DNA from: Hofstenia miamia | Taxonomy: Eukaryota > Xenacoelomorpha > Acoela | DNA: 64,000 nucleotides | Reading direction: 5' to 3' | Assembly: GCA_004352715.1 (NCBI GenBank) | Contig: SCFE01000002.1 | Span: 126,946 to 190,945, forward strand | Shown here: piece by piece, positions 1-11,970 of the stretch | Layout of the letters: each line of letters begins with the position of its first letter | Position numbering within the stretch: position 1 is the first letter of the stretch | Position numbers and translations under genes: made by a program | The notes under the pieces: generated by a model | Told to the model about the DNA's origin: nothing | What the model saw: the letters and a program-made list of their open reading frames with translations, nothing else | Database searches by the model: none

Positions 1-961
1 TATTTCCTTCCTAATTTTATATTAATATTTGGAATGATTTAGAAAATGAGATTAGAGTGGAAAAAAATTACAAAAAATTTAAACAAAAATTAAACACTGT
101 CCTTTTACACCTACAAAAAACAATCGGAGACATAAACATGTTAAAGACATTTCCTGATTTTTTACACTGAGCTCACGACATACATACTCATACACAAAGT
201 TATCATTATTATTATATATTTTATATTTAGTTTGTAGTCTAATTGTATTTTTTAGCAAATATATTGCTTTGACACTTATAGTAATATGCTTTCTTTGAAT
301 CTTATTATTATTATCATTATTACAATTATTAATATTTGATCTATTTAGAATTAAATTGAAAAAAATCTAAGATGGAAATTTATATTTCCAGAAAAGAGAC
401 TTTGTTGAGGAATTTTAGAAAGTTCTATAGCCATTAGAGGAAAAATGCATAAATGTGTGTCTTATTTGTGAATAACTTTCTTTCATGAACTTTGATTAAT
501 ATTACTAATAGATTCCTGAAAATGTCGTATTACTTGAAAGCCTCTTCTCCAGTCATAAGAACTCATCAAAACTTCTTCGAGCACAAAACAAAGACTTTAC
601 AATTCCTAATTTATAATTCACTGCTAGCAATTTCTTCAAGTAATTAACAGACTTGTAAATAAAACTTGCATTAATTTGTGCATTGAGCAACTCATTTAAT
701 GTATTATGGAATGAAATCATTTGAGTAAAAGTAGAAAAACGTTCGCAAAAATTTGAATTGTCTTAGAATCCTTTTTAGCTGCTTTAGCCAAACTATCTTT
801 TTGGTAACCATTACAAACAGAAGCAACTCCAGATCAATTGAAATTATTTACCTATTAAATGCTTAGAGTAATCAAGCTGCTTGCTTACGAAAATTTTCAT
901 TACCGAAAATATACTTGAAATGACGTCATTTGCCTCACAACATTTCATTATTTTACAAAAT

Positions 962-1228
962 TTATAAAGCTTTGAGTTTAGGTAATTTCATTTTTGAAAT
1001 TTCCATACAATGTACAGTATTTAATGTAGATTTTACAGTATCATCTGAGAGTTGAAACGGCCCTATGTTGCAGTAAGATGTATTCAGTACAAAANTTATA
1101 AAGCTTTGAGTTTAGGTAATTTCATTTTTGAAATTTCCATACAATGTACAGTATTTAATGGAGAATTTACAGTATCATCTGAGAGTTGAAACGGCCCTAT
1201 GTTGCAGTAAGATGTATTCAGTACAAAA
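962..1228. repeat. Direct duplication around a single N
   Basis: Positions 962-1094 recur at 1096-1228 with about two base differences; the only base between them is the N at 1095. A perfect-length head-to-tail copy abutting an N is best read as two unmerged allelic or overlapping contigs rather than a real tandem repeat. Confidence 0.85.
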
Positions 1229-1945
1229 TGTAGTAAGTGGAGCAGAAGGTAATCCCTTCAGAATGATTTATCTGTTAACAATGATTTAATCCATGGTTTT
1301 TTAAATTTGATAGGTGATGTAGTAATGTTGATTTGATCTTTATATTCGGACCAATAATACGGATACAGCGAGTTTACGAGAGTTCACATTAAAATTGATA
1401 TCAGAATAAATTCTAGAAAATTTTTTCGAATTTCTAAACAGATTCGATAATATGCAATCATATGAATTTGTATTTTGATGTCAAAACACAATATAGGAAC
1501 TGGTCTATAATTGAGATGTCTGTTAATCTGAAATTGATAATGATGTGATAGAGTAATTGATAAATATATTTCTAGTATTAATTTAACAGTGAACATGAAT
1601 AAGCCACAGATTTGGTTGTTGAAAGAAACTTGAAATAGTTTCCCATTGTATTCACTAAGTTTTTTTCCAGATTTTAAGTTTTAATCTACTCTATACTTAG
1701 GTTCAGCGTTGGAAAACTTCGATAGCACAGTAGAATTAGTTTCCTGAAACAGTCTAGCACTACCCGTTGGTCCCTAGACTCTGGGCTATGTGTGAATCTG
1801 TTGAAACGTCATAATTCTTTTTTTAAGAAAGCAAGACAAAGACCCGTTATTTTGTAGTGGATTCTTTCAAAGGAACTCTTTTTCTTTCATTGTATATTTA
1901 GTTTATATCACTTTCAAAATATACAATGAATGTTGAATGTTGAAG

Positions 1946-2034
1946 GCGTCATTTGTCAGTGTTTTTCATTTGGTTCAACCTGTTTTTTATTAGAGTTTTT
2001 GTATTCTTTTAAGGGCAACTTAAGAATCATGACA
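1946..2034 (+). repeat. Dispersed repeat copy 1 (partner 3185-3274)
   Basis: Starts gcgtcatttgtc and ends aatcatgac, with the same order of blocks (ggttcaacctg, a T-rich middle) as 3185-3274. The copies are roughly three-quarters alike by eye and nearly the same length. No coding capacity or inverted termini were found; probably a worn transposon fragment. Confidence 0.5.
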
Positions 2035-3184
2035 TTATTCAAAAGCCTAGGAAAAATTCTAGAAAAAGTCTAATGAAAATTGAACTTTCAGTAAAATATT
2101 TAAAGAAATTGAATGGAAGAATCCTTAAAGATGTTTTGATCAAAAAAAGCAAATCCTTACAATAATTGAAGAATTTGAATCTATAAGCCATCCTTGCTTT
2201 GCAGTGTTTCCTGATATATTTGGGAAACAATTACGAAAATAATTGCTACTTACATTTACAACAACACAAATGCCTAAATTAATATAGAAATAATGTATGC
2301 AAAATTCTAGCACTGAGTTAGTATCCCTTGAAAACTAGTAAAATCCTTTCACTTCATCTCTATACTTTTTTATGCAGATCCTAAAAACTATTTTGAAATC
2401 TAATCGAAGCCAAAATGTTCAGTTTAAACTTATTGTGCGCAAAATTATCAGCACATTGTAGCAGAGTATATAAAAACACCTATAATGCAGTATTCAATGA
2501 AGTTGATCTTAACAAAATTTTAATTCGTGATTATTGAATGGCAATGCTCAACAACTTTGAGTTTATGTTACGGGGCATGCATATTGTATGCATCTGCTTG
2601 ACACAATACAATTTGCGCACTTTGATTAATGCGTGTGCTACTAATAGTAGTTGATTGAAGTTTGGAGGATCTCCCAAACTAATAATGTATGAAATTTTTT
2701 GAAGTTATATATTTGATCAATTCTTGATGTTTCTACAAATTTTTTAAGTTTTCTTTAAAACGTTTGACAAGATTTGATCAAAGTTTCCTAAATTATCCTT
2801 AAAAATTTTAAAATTTGCGACTAGACTCCAATTTCAAAGCATAACGGAGAAAAATTCAACGTGACATAATTATTGAATGTTCCTTATATTGTTTTTATGA
2901 CACAGAGGAACACTAGTTTTATGAAAGATTGTTTTCTAGAAACATCCTTGCTTTTATTATTGAACTACATAATGGAATTCCCCATTTGTCCTCAAACTGC
3001 ACATTTTGCTAGAAATACTGTCATTTGTTCTTCTACATAGTTTTTTTCTGGTTTTTTGGACATGGTATTTTCGAAAAATAACACTTTATCTCTGTGTTTT
3101 GTGTTTATCTTTTTCATCTTTTACTCTATTAGGAGTGTTTCAGTAGCAAATTCGAATCTCAACTGCTGATTTGAATATTTTTGT

Positions 3185-3274
3185 GCGTCATTTGTCAATG
3201 CGTTTTTCGTTCGATTCAACCTGGTTTTTTAATCGATTTTTCGTTTACTTTTGGAGAGTTCAAAAATCATGACG
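3185..3274 (+). repeat. Dispersed repeat copy 2 (partner 1946-2034)
   Basis: Same start (gcgtcatttgtc) and end (aatcatgac) as 1946-2034, in direct orientation 1.2 kb away. Flanks differ, so this is not an assembly duplicate. Confidence 0.5.
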
Positions 3275-4180
3275 TCACACTAAGTGCTCCCATTACAAAA
3301 CGTGATACAGCGCAATGAATTTGGAACGTAACATATTCTTAATGCACCCTACAATGTTTTTATGATTGCCATTCTACGCGTATATTTTTAACTTTCAAAG
3401 ATATTCAAGACAAAACTTTCACTAAAATTGAATAAGTGTAAGGCTCTTTCAATTATGTAGCAGCTATGTGAATTAAGTCGCTTTAGGGTAAGAGAATCAT
3501 TATAAAAATGCAATGATACCACACTTGGTAAAATGCAGAACTATGGTTGGCCACAGAAAATATCCTTGGCATATACCAATGCGAACTCCTGTCTTGGCAA
3601 CATGGACTTTGCTTTGGCTGGTTAGCTGTGTGTTTTTGGTAGCAGAGATGAGCAAAACATATACTTAAGACATGTGTTATTTGGCTTTGCAATTACGTTA
3701 TCTTTCTATTGTTGTGAAATGTTAATTGTAATATCTAGTTCAAATTGGTTTCAATGAATGAGTTTTGCAAAATGGAGTCAGACCACACCACAAGTTGGGT
3801 TGGAGTTTGTTTGTAACAATTTCATAATTAAGATAGACAATAAACAGTGAAGTCAGAAGTTGGCGTATTTATTTCTTAACCTTAAACACACGAGAGATTT
3901 TTAAAAAATTGTACATATTCATTTTGAATTTTGTAAACAAAGCAAAGCTTTTTAAGAAGGCTTTGAAAAACGTAACTACGTGAAAAGATGTGAGGGAAAA
4001 GGCGCTTGTTAATTGAATAAACATTGCCAAATCTTATAATTGCTTTGTAAACAAAGAAAAGCCGCCTGGTTGAACCACTAATTAGCATATTACTAGTAGT
4101 ACATTATAGTTATTTTATAATTCGCATTGAAACTTAATGATAATAATAAATTTGTATATTCCTTCGACATAATGTTTGTA

Positions 4181-4205
4181 TTAGGGTTAGGATTAAGGTC
4201 TAGGT
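4181..4205 (+). repeat. Degenerate TTAGGG-like repeat, left of MITE
   Basis: Imperfect TTAGGG-type units (ttagggttaggattaagg). Similar units resume at 4645 after the hAT-type MITE, so the MITE appears to split one short telomere-like tract. Confidence 0.45.
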
Positions 4206-4626
4206 TAGAGGTCGACGGTTTTGAAATTATAACTTCGGTTCGGTTTTGGTGCAAAACCGCGGTTTCGGTTCGGTTTTGTTCTGTAATGAAAACATGTAAT
4301 TTTGAAGCTATATTTTCTTATGGTTTTGAAAGATTAATTTCAAGTTTTTCTTAGTCTTAATGAGAGAAGAAGCATTGACACCAAAAAGACTGCATCGCTT
4401 CTTGGTGATCGTGTTCGATCCAATTGAACTCTTGCGTTTTGATGACACATATGTTGCCTGAATTGCCAACCACTTTTTCGCCAGTAGCGAGAGCTTTGGC
4501 AGTATTACACAGCTACTAATTACCAGTCATTAAAAACCGTTGGAAACCGTGCTAGTGAAAATGAGTCGGTTCGGATTCGGTCTTCGTGAAAACCGCGGTT
4601 TCGGTTCGGTTTACCGTCGATCTCTA
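4206..4626. mobile_element. Non-autonomous hAT-type element (MITE), 421 bp
   Basis: The ends are inverted copies: the left begins TAGAGGTCGACGGT and the complement of the right begins TAGAGATCGACGGT (one mismatch in 14). The 8-bp flanks gtctaggt and atgtaggt agree at 6 of 8 positions, the target-duplication length of hAT transposons. Repeated subterminal motifs (cggttcggttt, aaaccgcggtttc) lie just inside both ends, as hAT transposases often require. No transposase is encoded. The only open frame inside is short and low-complexity. Confidence 0.7.
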
Positions 4627-4644
4627 ATGTAGGTTTGCTTTTTC

Positions 4645-4692
4645 AGGGTTAGGGTTATGGTTTGGGTTATTGCAAACGTTGGGTTAGGATTA
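4645..4692 (+). repeat. Degenerate TTAGGG-like repeat, right of MITE
   Basis: Contains agggttagggtta and later gggttagg with drifted units between. It matches the style of 4181-4205 on the other side of the MITE. Too short and internal to be a telomere; it may be a small interstitial tract. Confidence 0.45.
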
Positions 4693-5262
4693 GAACAATA
4701 ACTACTATATTAATAAACTAGCATATTTTTGTAATTATGTGAGGGGGCGGGGTGAAGCAATGCAAAATTCAAAAGTACCAAAATATTTGCGAAACTTCCA
4801 ATCTTTTACAAACACACAAACATTAACTTTCTATTTTTTAAGTACTTCTATTATCGGCCAAGTTTGAGTTTGCTGCATTTTGGTTAGTTTCAACGAATTC
4901 ATTTCTAACATATAATTTTTTTTCAATGTAATAATACTTGCATTGAAGACCACATACTATACTTAAAATTTTCCAACGATATTATTTGAAAATGAATAAT
5001 TTAGTCTTTCCTACAAATTTGATTTTATTTTCATTTATGTCCTTCATTGTTTGTTATCAAAACATCAATGTGCAAAGTTGTTGAAAAGAAAATAATTGTA
5101 AATTTGAAAAACACTCAATAATTTAAACATAAGAAAAATTTTGCAGATGACGTTAGACATCATTAAAAGTGCTAATACCTAGAATGTTTGAATACATTTT
5201 AATTGCTCTGCTGAATGTAAATTTTGTTATTCCCCATAAACAATTTTCTTCTCAACTTTTAG
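4693..5262. other. AT-rich spacer or intron
   Basis: No coding signal. It ends in a good 3' splice site (pyrimidine-rich run, then aacttttag at 5254-5262), so its right part is probably the intron in front of the exon at 5263/5492. Confidence 0.5.
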
Positions 5263-5669
5263 CTTTGAAAGATCCGCATTTCTTAAAAAATGTGCAAGCC
5301 AATACTACGAAAATGGAAGCAAGATATACATGAGATACCTATTAAACAATTTTGAATATGTATCAGAATTAAGCGATTGGGAAATTGATGCACACTCAGT
5401 TGACATTTCTGCGAGTGTACCAATTTGTAGTTTATTTTTCNTCAGTTGTCTGGCATCTGCATAATCACACAAAGGTAAAAGCAACTTTTAGCTTTGAAAG
5501 ATCCGCATTTCTTAAAAAATGTGCAAGCCAATACTACGAAAATGGAAGCAAGATATACATGAGATACCTATTAAACAATTTTGAATATGTATCAGAATTA
5601 AGCGATTGGGAAATTGATGCACACTCAGTTGACATTTCTGCGAGTGTACCAATTTGTAGTTTATTTTTC
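5263..5669 (+). repeat. Exon start duplicated around single N at 5441
   Basis: Positions 5263-5440 recur exactly in length at 5492-5669. The first copy has a normal intron 3' end before it; the second is preceded by different sequence (5442-5491) ending in the same aacttttag. The frame stays open across the N only by chance of the join. One copy is almost certainly an assembly duplicate. Confidence 0.8.
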
Positions 5670-6503
5670 GATGTTCAACTTATTGAGCTTTTCAGCAAAA
5701 TCGGTGTTATTGCTATCCATAGTATTTATACCTACAGTCTCTTCCTACTGAATCCCACTGAATCAAATGTGCCTGTAAGAAAAATACTAAGTAATGCAAT
5801 TACCGAACCTGTATACACATATATAGTTGGATTCTCTATCTATCGACATTACCGTTCAATTCATCTTAAAATTGAACTTTCAACAAATTTAACTAGAATT
5901 TCTGGGATTGAATGGACGAAAGAAATTGCTGAAGGTATTGACAGCACCACCACTGTAAAATCCACGATGGCAAATGTAGTCACTGGAATGTTAATAAAAG
6001 TTGATTGGTATAATTTCATGTACTTCCTTAAATATGCATCGTTGAAAGTCGTAGAAAAAAATCTTTTTCAAATATTTGAAGTTTTCTCAAGCAATACGAC
6101 ACATATATTCCTAAGCCCGACCTCAGTAAATGCATTTGATTACATCAATTGTTGTCAACATATTGATGTACAGTTTCGAATTGTCGAGAGTGCACATTTC
6201 TCTGTTAATAGACTAGCGCATTTCCAAATTTGGACGAAAAGTGGATTAATGTGCGAACTTATTGATCTCTCTCAACCTCCAGTTAGACTAAACTCTACAG
6301 TAATTGATTTTGGAAGCATCTGTGAAGGTATCTGTTTGAAAAAGGAAATCATTAAGGAGGTTTATGTAAAAAAAGACGGTCAAGATTTCGCAACAATTGC
6401 GGCAGTGAAAGCAAATATTGGCGATTTACAAATTCTAAATTATAAACAATCATTTACATTGCGTCCTCTATCTCCTCGATATAACTATTTTTACATACAA
6501 TAA
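5492..6503 (+). CDS. Terminal exon of an unrecognised protein
   Basis: An open frame of about 337 codons starts after a 3' splice site (AG at 5490-5491) and ends at TAA 6501-6503. The stop overlaps a possible AATAAA polyadenylation signal. The exon starts with the third base of a codon. The product is rich in Phe, Tyr, Ile and Ser, has four N-glycosylation-like NxS/T sites (for example NLT and NTT), a short hydrophobic run near residue 55, and paired cysteines near the C-terminus (CEGIC) in what looks like a beta-rich domain. I do not recognise the family. The upstream exon or exons are not seen; 5442-5474 could be a fragment of one, followed by gt...ag of only 17 nt that looks like a collapsed intron. 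It converges on the receptor gene, 249 bp away. Real coding is likely because of its length in such AT-rich DNA. Confidence 0.65.
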
Positions 6504-6752
6504 ATATTGAATATCAAAATAATCACATTAAATTGTTTGAAAAGTGCAACCCACATTTGTTTAGACTTTTTAACATGGAAAAACATTACAATTGCAAGAA
6601 GAAATCATTCGTAAATATAAAATTAATGATTTTCAATTTGTTCAATGTTAAGCATATATTTACAAAAAATATCTCGCCAATACAAGGTAAATAATATACT
6701 TATTTGATTATAAAGTTACAGCATATATAATTTTATAACATGCAATCCTTTC

Positions 6753-8578
6753 TCAATCTTTATTTTTAATGAGATAAGATACTTTTGGGCTCATCATGCA
6801 TATCGCACATGCACTAGTGGTAATTGAAATAGCAACAGAAATTAGGAAATCGGCAGTGATTGGCTGGAAATCCTTTAAGAAATAATAAAGAAACGCGCAG
6901 AAAAGGGAAGCGATGCAGACATTGTATATTAATATGCCAATCATCTTACTATCATTCAATTCCTGGATTTTTACATTTCTTGTAAGAGCAGCAAGCATTA
7001 CACCAGTTACCAGCATCAGTAGTTTATACCCGATGAGAATGTAAAGAATGTAAATATTTATATATTCTGCATTTTCTTTGACAACAAATGTTGTTTCAAT
7101 ATCAGTTTCCATTACATACTCAGAATCTCCAAACTTTCTTTTAATAAACAGAACCGTTGTTCTTAAATATGACAGAAGTATCAATGTAAAATCACTCAGT
7201 ATCAGAATATTAAGTGTTGAAAGCAAAACTCTGTCTTGCATGAATTGCAACTTTTTTGAAGACTGCATTAGACGTTGTGTCATGATGACATGTACTCTGT
7301 AGGTCTTCAAAAATAGTCCTCCAAAACTCAAAGAGAATGACCATGCAATAAATAGGAAAGCAATAATATTTACCGTAAAGATTGTGTTCGGTTGTACATC
7401 TTCAAAAAGTGAGTGACGAGGAAGCACCATAAGAATGGCGCCCAAGTTTCCAAAACTACATCCAATGAGAATTACACTATTAAAATGCGGCGAAGACATT
7501 TTTATAACTTTTATTTCTCGAAATCGTATGTTGATGATAATGGAAAGCAGAGAAACCACTATTCCTGATCCACTTAAAGCAAATATGATGCTGATTCGTG
7601 CATTAGAGATTGTTACAACTTTGACTTTATGAATTCTCTCATCGCGCGGTACTTTTTCAAAAGGCTGCACAAATACATTAATTGAGGTTTCACTTGCATC
7701 ATATATTGCAATTCTCATTGGAGCTTCAGTGTAATTGCGCAGAAATTTTTGAATTTGAACCATCTTAATAAGATTACCATTACTATCAAACCGAATTCTA
7801 CCCAGAATTCCTTCATAGGAACTTTGATATATTTGCTTTAAGAGTGCTTCACCAAATTCTTCTTCACTTTTTCCTTGGCAATCACTCTGAAGGCATTCAG
7901 AAAGCGATAAAACTGTTGTCATCATCGCATCAAATCCGTTTGGCCGATATACGATTGGATTTCCTTCGGGCACTTGGCTATACATTTCCTGGATGATGTC
8001 TTCTGCTAAAATGTCGCTCTGGTATATCTTAACATCTGTGTCGATTCTAGTAGGTAAGCCAGTTTCTTGAAGTGCATTATTAGCAACAATTCCAATTTCA
8101 TCAATAGAGCAGTCATAATCAAAGTTAATAACTGCATCTCTAACAAAGTTTGAAGGAAAAATTATTTCATACTTATCTCCATAGAATCCTTGTTGATACG
8201 CTTCACACAAAAAAGCCCCACCCATATATGAATAAGTGAAGAGAAGAACTATGCGAGCGTCTTCTCTTAGCAATTCTTCAACTGCCGATTTTAAGTAAGT
8301 TTCAGAACGAATGATGTGGTTTTTTATCACTGTGATATTGTTTGCTTTTGCCAAATTGAAGAAGTGTTCAAATACGTCATAAAAAAATTCATAGTTTTCA
8401 GTGACTGTGAATATGCGACTCCACCCGAAGTATTGAAGAATTTTGATTCGCACTAAATTTCGTTCAATTGCAGAATTGGTCATCCTTGTGAAATATGGAA
8501 ATTCCTCTTTGTTAGATAGTTCTGGGGAAGCAGAATTAGGACTCATTTGTGGTATGTTGTAGTATTGCAACAAATGTC
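6753..8578 (-). CDS. GABA-B-receptor-like class C GPCR, exon 2 (C-terminal part)
   Basis: Encodes residues 108-715 of the receptor whose first exon is 23034-22713. The 3' splice site is AG at 8580-8579. The first two bases (GA) complete a Gly codon begun in exon 1, and total coding length (2148 bp) stays in frame. Residues up to about 430 are the rest of the Venus-flytrap ligand domain (SPELSNKEEFPYF matches the SPALSNRQRFPTF region of GABA-B1). No cysteine-rich domain follows, as in GABA-B receptors. Seven hydrophobic spans lie near 436-458, 474-492, 507-532, 558-577, 614-639, 654-675 and 682-702; KTYRVHVI after span 3 and SPK after span 7 are family hallmarks. The cytoplasmic tail is about a dozen residues, with no coiled coil. 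Expected role: plasma-membrane receptor for a small amino-acid-like ligand, coupled to G proteins; ligand unknown. AATAAA lies within the last codons. A start at 8573 is not real (TTG inside the exon). Confidence 0.88.
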
Positions 8579-10040
8579 CTAAACGCAGTAGATTAATTGT
8601 TTATAGTAAAACAATGGCATTAAAAAATCATCAATGCATGATTGTCACTAATTTCCTTGCATACTACATAAACTGATAGGTATTTTTAACGTTTAGAAGT
8701 GATTGTAGATTTTGTTCTTGCGCCATTTCGACCAATCTACTGCAATTTTACTATCTGGGAATTTTAAGATACTCAAAGATCTTGCCTTTGAGTCCTCATT
8801 GAAATAAAAAAATTATTGAGTTCAGCAAGCTTAAAAGTTTTACAATCAATGCTTATGGGGAATATGTTGAAAGAAAAACAAGTGGAAGAGACATGGTAGA
8901 AAAAGAAGGAATTGTGTGAGGAGGGAAAGCAACTTGTTAATAGTCAAGTTTGAGAACGAAATAGTTCTTTAAATTATGTTAATATATTTTCTTTTATTCT
9001 TAACATTCATATATAGAACAACTTCTCTAAACAAATAAAATGCAATCGAAAGTCCTTCAAAATTCAAAATTTTTGTAAACTACAAAATGTAAGCACAATG
9101 AAACGTTCAAATGATGTAATCATAAATATCGTGCTACTGCAATATTAACTCTAAGCAGGACTTTTTTCATATATGTGATGGTTTCTTCAATTAAAATTTC
9201 AAATGCTCATTAACTAATAAAGATATCCAAATTCCGCAATTCCACAATTAGTTTTTCGAATAGGTCTCTAGCTCATTTAGACACCTCGGTTCCCAACATT
9301 TGCTTGGCAAACATTTCCGTCTATGGGTACGGCGTTTCGTTCAGGTTTCACTGCATTTCTACATACACGAATAAGGCGCGGGTTATTGTTGATCCCTTGG
9401 GAGGGGGGGGGACTTGAACGTTTTTTTTAAACTGATTTGTCATTCAAAAATACTTTATTTCACTTTCATGTCTTCATGTCGGTTCGGTTTCGGGTAAGCC
9501 CACATGTTTCGGGAAAACGCCATAGGTAAGCTCAACGTTTCGATGGTTCAGAAAATCACCACTTACGCTCGCGAAAACTATCATCTGTTCACTAACAGAT
9601 TTCATTTCTTGAGTATTAACGAAAAATAGCCGCATACTTATTTATTCGATAGTGCGTTGATATAAAAGTAGGAAACTATCGCTGTGAATTAATGTATTTT
9701 TCTGAAAATGTTTTGAAGGATTTGAAGTTAATACAATTGAAATAATGAAATATTGATATCAGGTGGCTTCTTTAGTATTATTAAATTTGCATCTTAATTT
9801 AAAGTAGTTAAATGTCTTTTCTTGTGACATGACAATTTCAATAAAATTTACGCGTTATGCAATTCCTCTGGACAGGCTTTATGCGAAACACTCATTGATT
9901 TTTTGTACGCTGCTTCCGACGAAAAACTTTCTAAAGTAGCGTTAGATCGTGACCAAGTAAATATTATTGACCAACCGTCTAAATGACAGATTGGTATGCT
10001 GGTAACAATCTTAGCAGGAATCGAACTTAGTGACTATTAG

Positions 10041-10307
10041 CAGTGGTCAGGAGCATTCCAGGAATTTCTGATAGGGTACTTATCAATTTTAATCAAGTTT
10101 AGTGGTCAAATACATGGGAAATCCTTCCAAAAACGGTCAAAATATTTCAAAATTGGTAGTTAATGTGCATTTTGCGACATCAGTTCTTAAATTTTATTTT
10201 TTTTGCGTGAAATACTTAAATTCCTTAATAAAAAAATCATTGCTGAAACTCCGAAAGAGGGGGTGGATATTGCCACATTGCCCTTGCCCCCCTTAAAAAC
10301 GGCACTG
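10041..10307. mobile_element. Possible small hAT-type MITE
   Basis: Left end CAGTGGTCAGGAGC and right end ggcactg (complement CAGTGCC) are hAT-like, and the right end has the GGGGGCAAGGG-type GC-rich stretch that contrasts with its surroundings. The 8-bp flanks actattag and gaaaggca do not match, so the boundaries are uncertain. Confidence 0.3.
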
Positions 10308-11970
10308 GAAAGGCAACTTAACTAGATTAACACGATACCGATCGAATGCAATAATGCAAAAATACGCAGGCTTACAAATCATATTGTATGCAAATTACTT
10401 TAAATTTAAAACCTTCGATTTTACAAAAATAAATAATAATTCCGCCAATTAACAGTGTTATAAAATATGTAATGAATAATGACGTACTTATTTGTTATCA
10501 AGATTAAAATTCAAACATCTGAATTGAAAATTCAACTACAAAAGTTAGAAGCTGGGCAGAAAAACCAACTGTAGAAATATCTTAAGAGCAGAAATATGCA
10601 GAATATAAAAGGGATCTAATGCAACGGATACATTTGACGTAGGTTCGAAGCAATTACTGTCAGTTATTATCAGCTGAATTTATATTAATGACTCTAAAAC
10701 CCAAAGAAAAAGTTTTGCCGATAACGTTTATGGTTATAAAATTGTTGTGGTTATAAAGACAGCTTATTTTTGATTATTTTTTAATAATAGCCCTAATTGT
10801 TATAAAATAATGTTATTTTTTGTTCATTGTAGAACGAAAATGCTTTTTGGTAATTTTTTGGTTACTTAGTGATGAAAACAGTTTTTGTTGTTAAACAGTT
10901 GTTTGCGGTTGTTTAATATTTGTTCATTAATTGATTCTAAGAAAAATCAATTTTCTAGAAGTTTAGTAAATCTACAATTATCATACAAAGCAGGTTTCAA
11001 TCTATGTTGATTGTGTTTGAGAAAATGGTTGCAGAAAGACTTTAGCATTACATACGATTAATGATCTCGTATAAATAAGGGTGATTTCCTAAATGTGGAA
11101 TAGTTGATTGCAAATGTGTATCGTATTAAATGGTAATTCAAGTGTGGTGTTTTTGCACATGAATGGTTAAGCATAGGGTTGGGTGTAGCCTGAATAAAAA
11201 TGGTAAAAAAAATTGGTTGTAATGGCTTAAAATTTGCCTCAAAACGATTGTTTATAAAATAAAAACCAACTATTGTCAGGACACTAAACCAAAAATTAAC
11301 GTTTAAAAAGCTTTTTATTATGATTTTGGTTAAAAAGGCATTCAATATGAATTTTGACATTGTCTCTTTGCTTAGAATTCCAGAGTAACTTTTCCTCAGT
11401 TTTTCTCAAAGAAGAATGGAGTTAAAATGGCACTGTTGGAAACACATAAATATCCTTGATTAATTGCGTGTTCAGATACTTCCAAGCAAGCATAGTTTGA
11501 CGATTGTAAGAGAAAATTGAATTCATCACTCCATCAAAAAATTTTAGAAAACCGTCCTTATAATCGGGAAATAACCACTAATCAAACAAATCCTTTGTCT
11601 CCATGGATTTTTCATCAAGAAATTGGGGAAACCTGTATTTCATAAGAAAACAATTCAAATTACGTTCAGATAAGACACTACACTATACATTGCCTTTGAC
11701 AAAGAGGAACAAATTTTGGTCTATAAAAAATTTTTTTTTATGTTTCTTTTGAGGAGTTACCAGCGGAAAAGTTTGATGAAATCTCTTGATTATATTACAA
11801 ATTATCCTGTTGATCTTGCAACTTATTGTGTTCGAAATTTTTGATATAATTTTACAATGAGAATATTGTCTTCAAGGTTAAGGATTTCGAACTTAATTTG
11901 ATGATGTAAATTATGTAGGTGATATAATACCAATGAAAACATTTCCCATTTATCAATACATACATGTTAT

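Larger units (their letters stand above)
1..4180. other. AT-rich intergenic DNA, no gene seen
   Basis: Only short reading frames without recognisable protein character occur. The stretch holds one single-N duplication (962-1228) and one pair of diverged dispersed repeats (1946-2034 and 3185-3274). Nothing else could be supported. Confidence 0.6.

Noticed and set aside
4127-4354. 75-codon frame near the hAT MITE
   Set aside because: Lies largely inside the MITE's repetitive cggttcgg sequence; no protein character.
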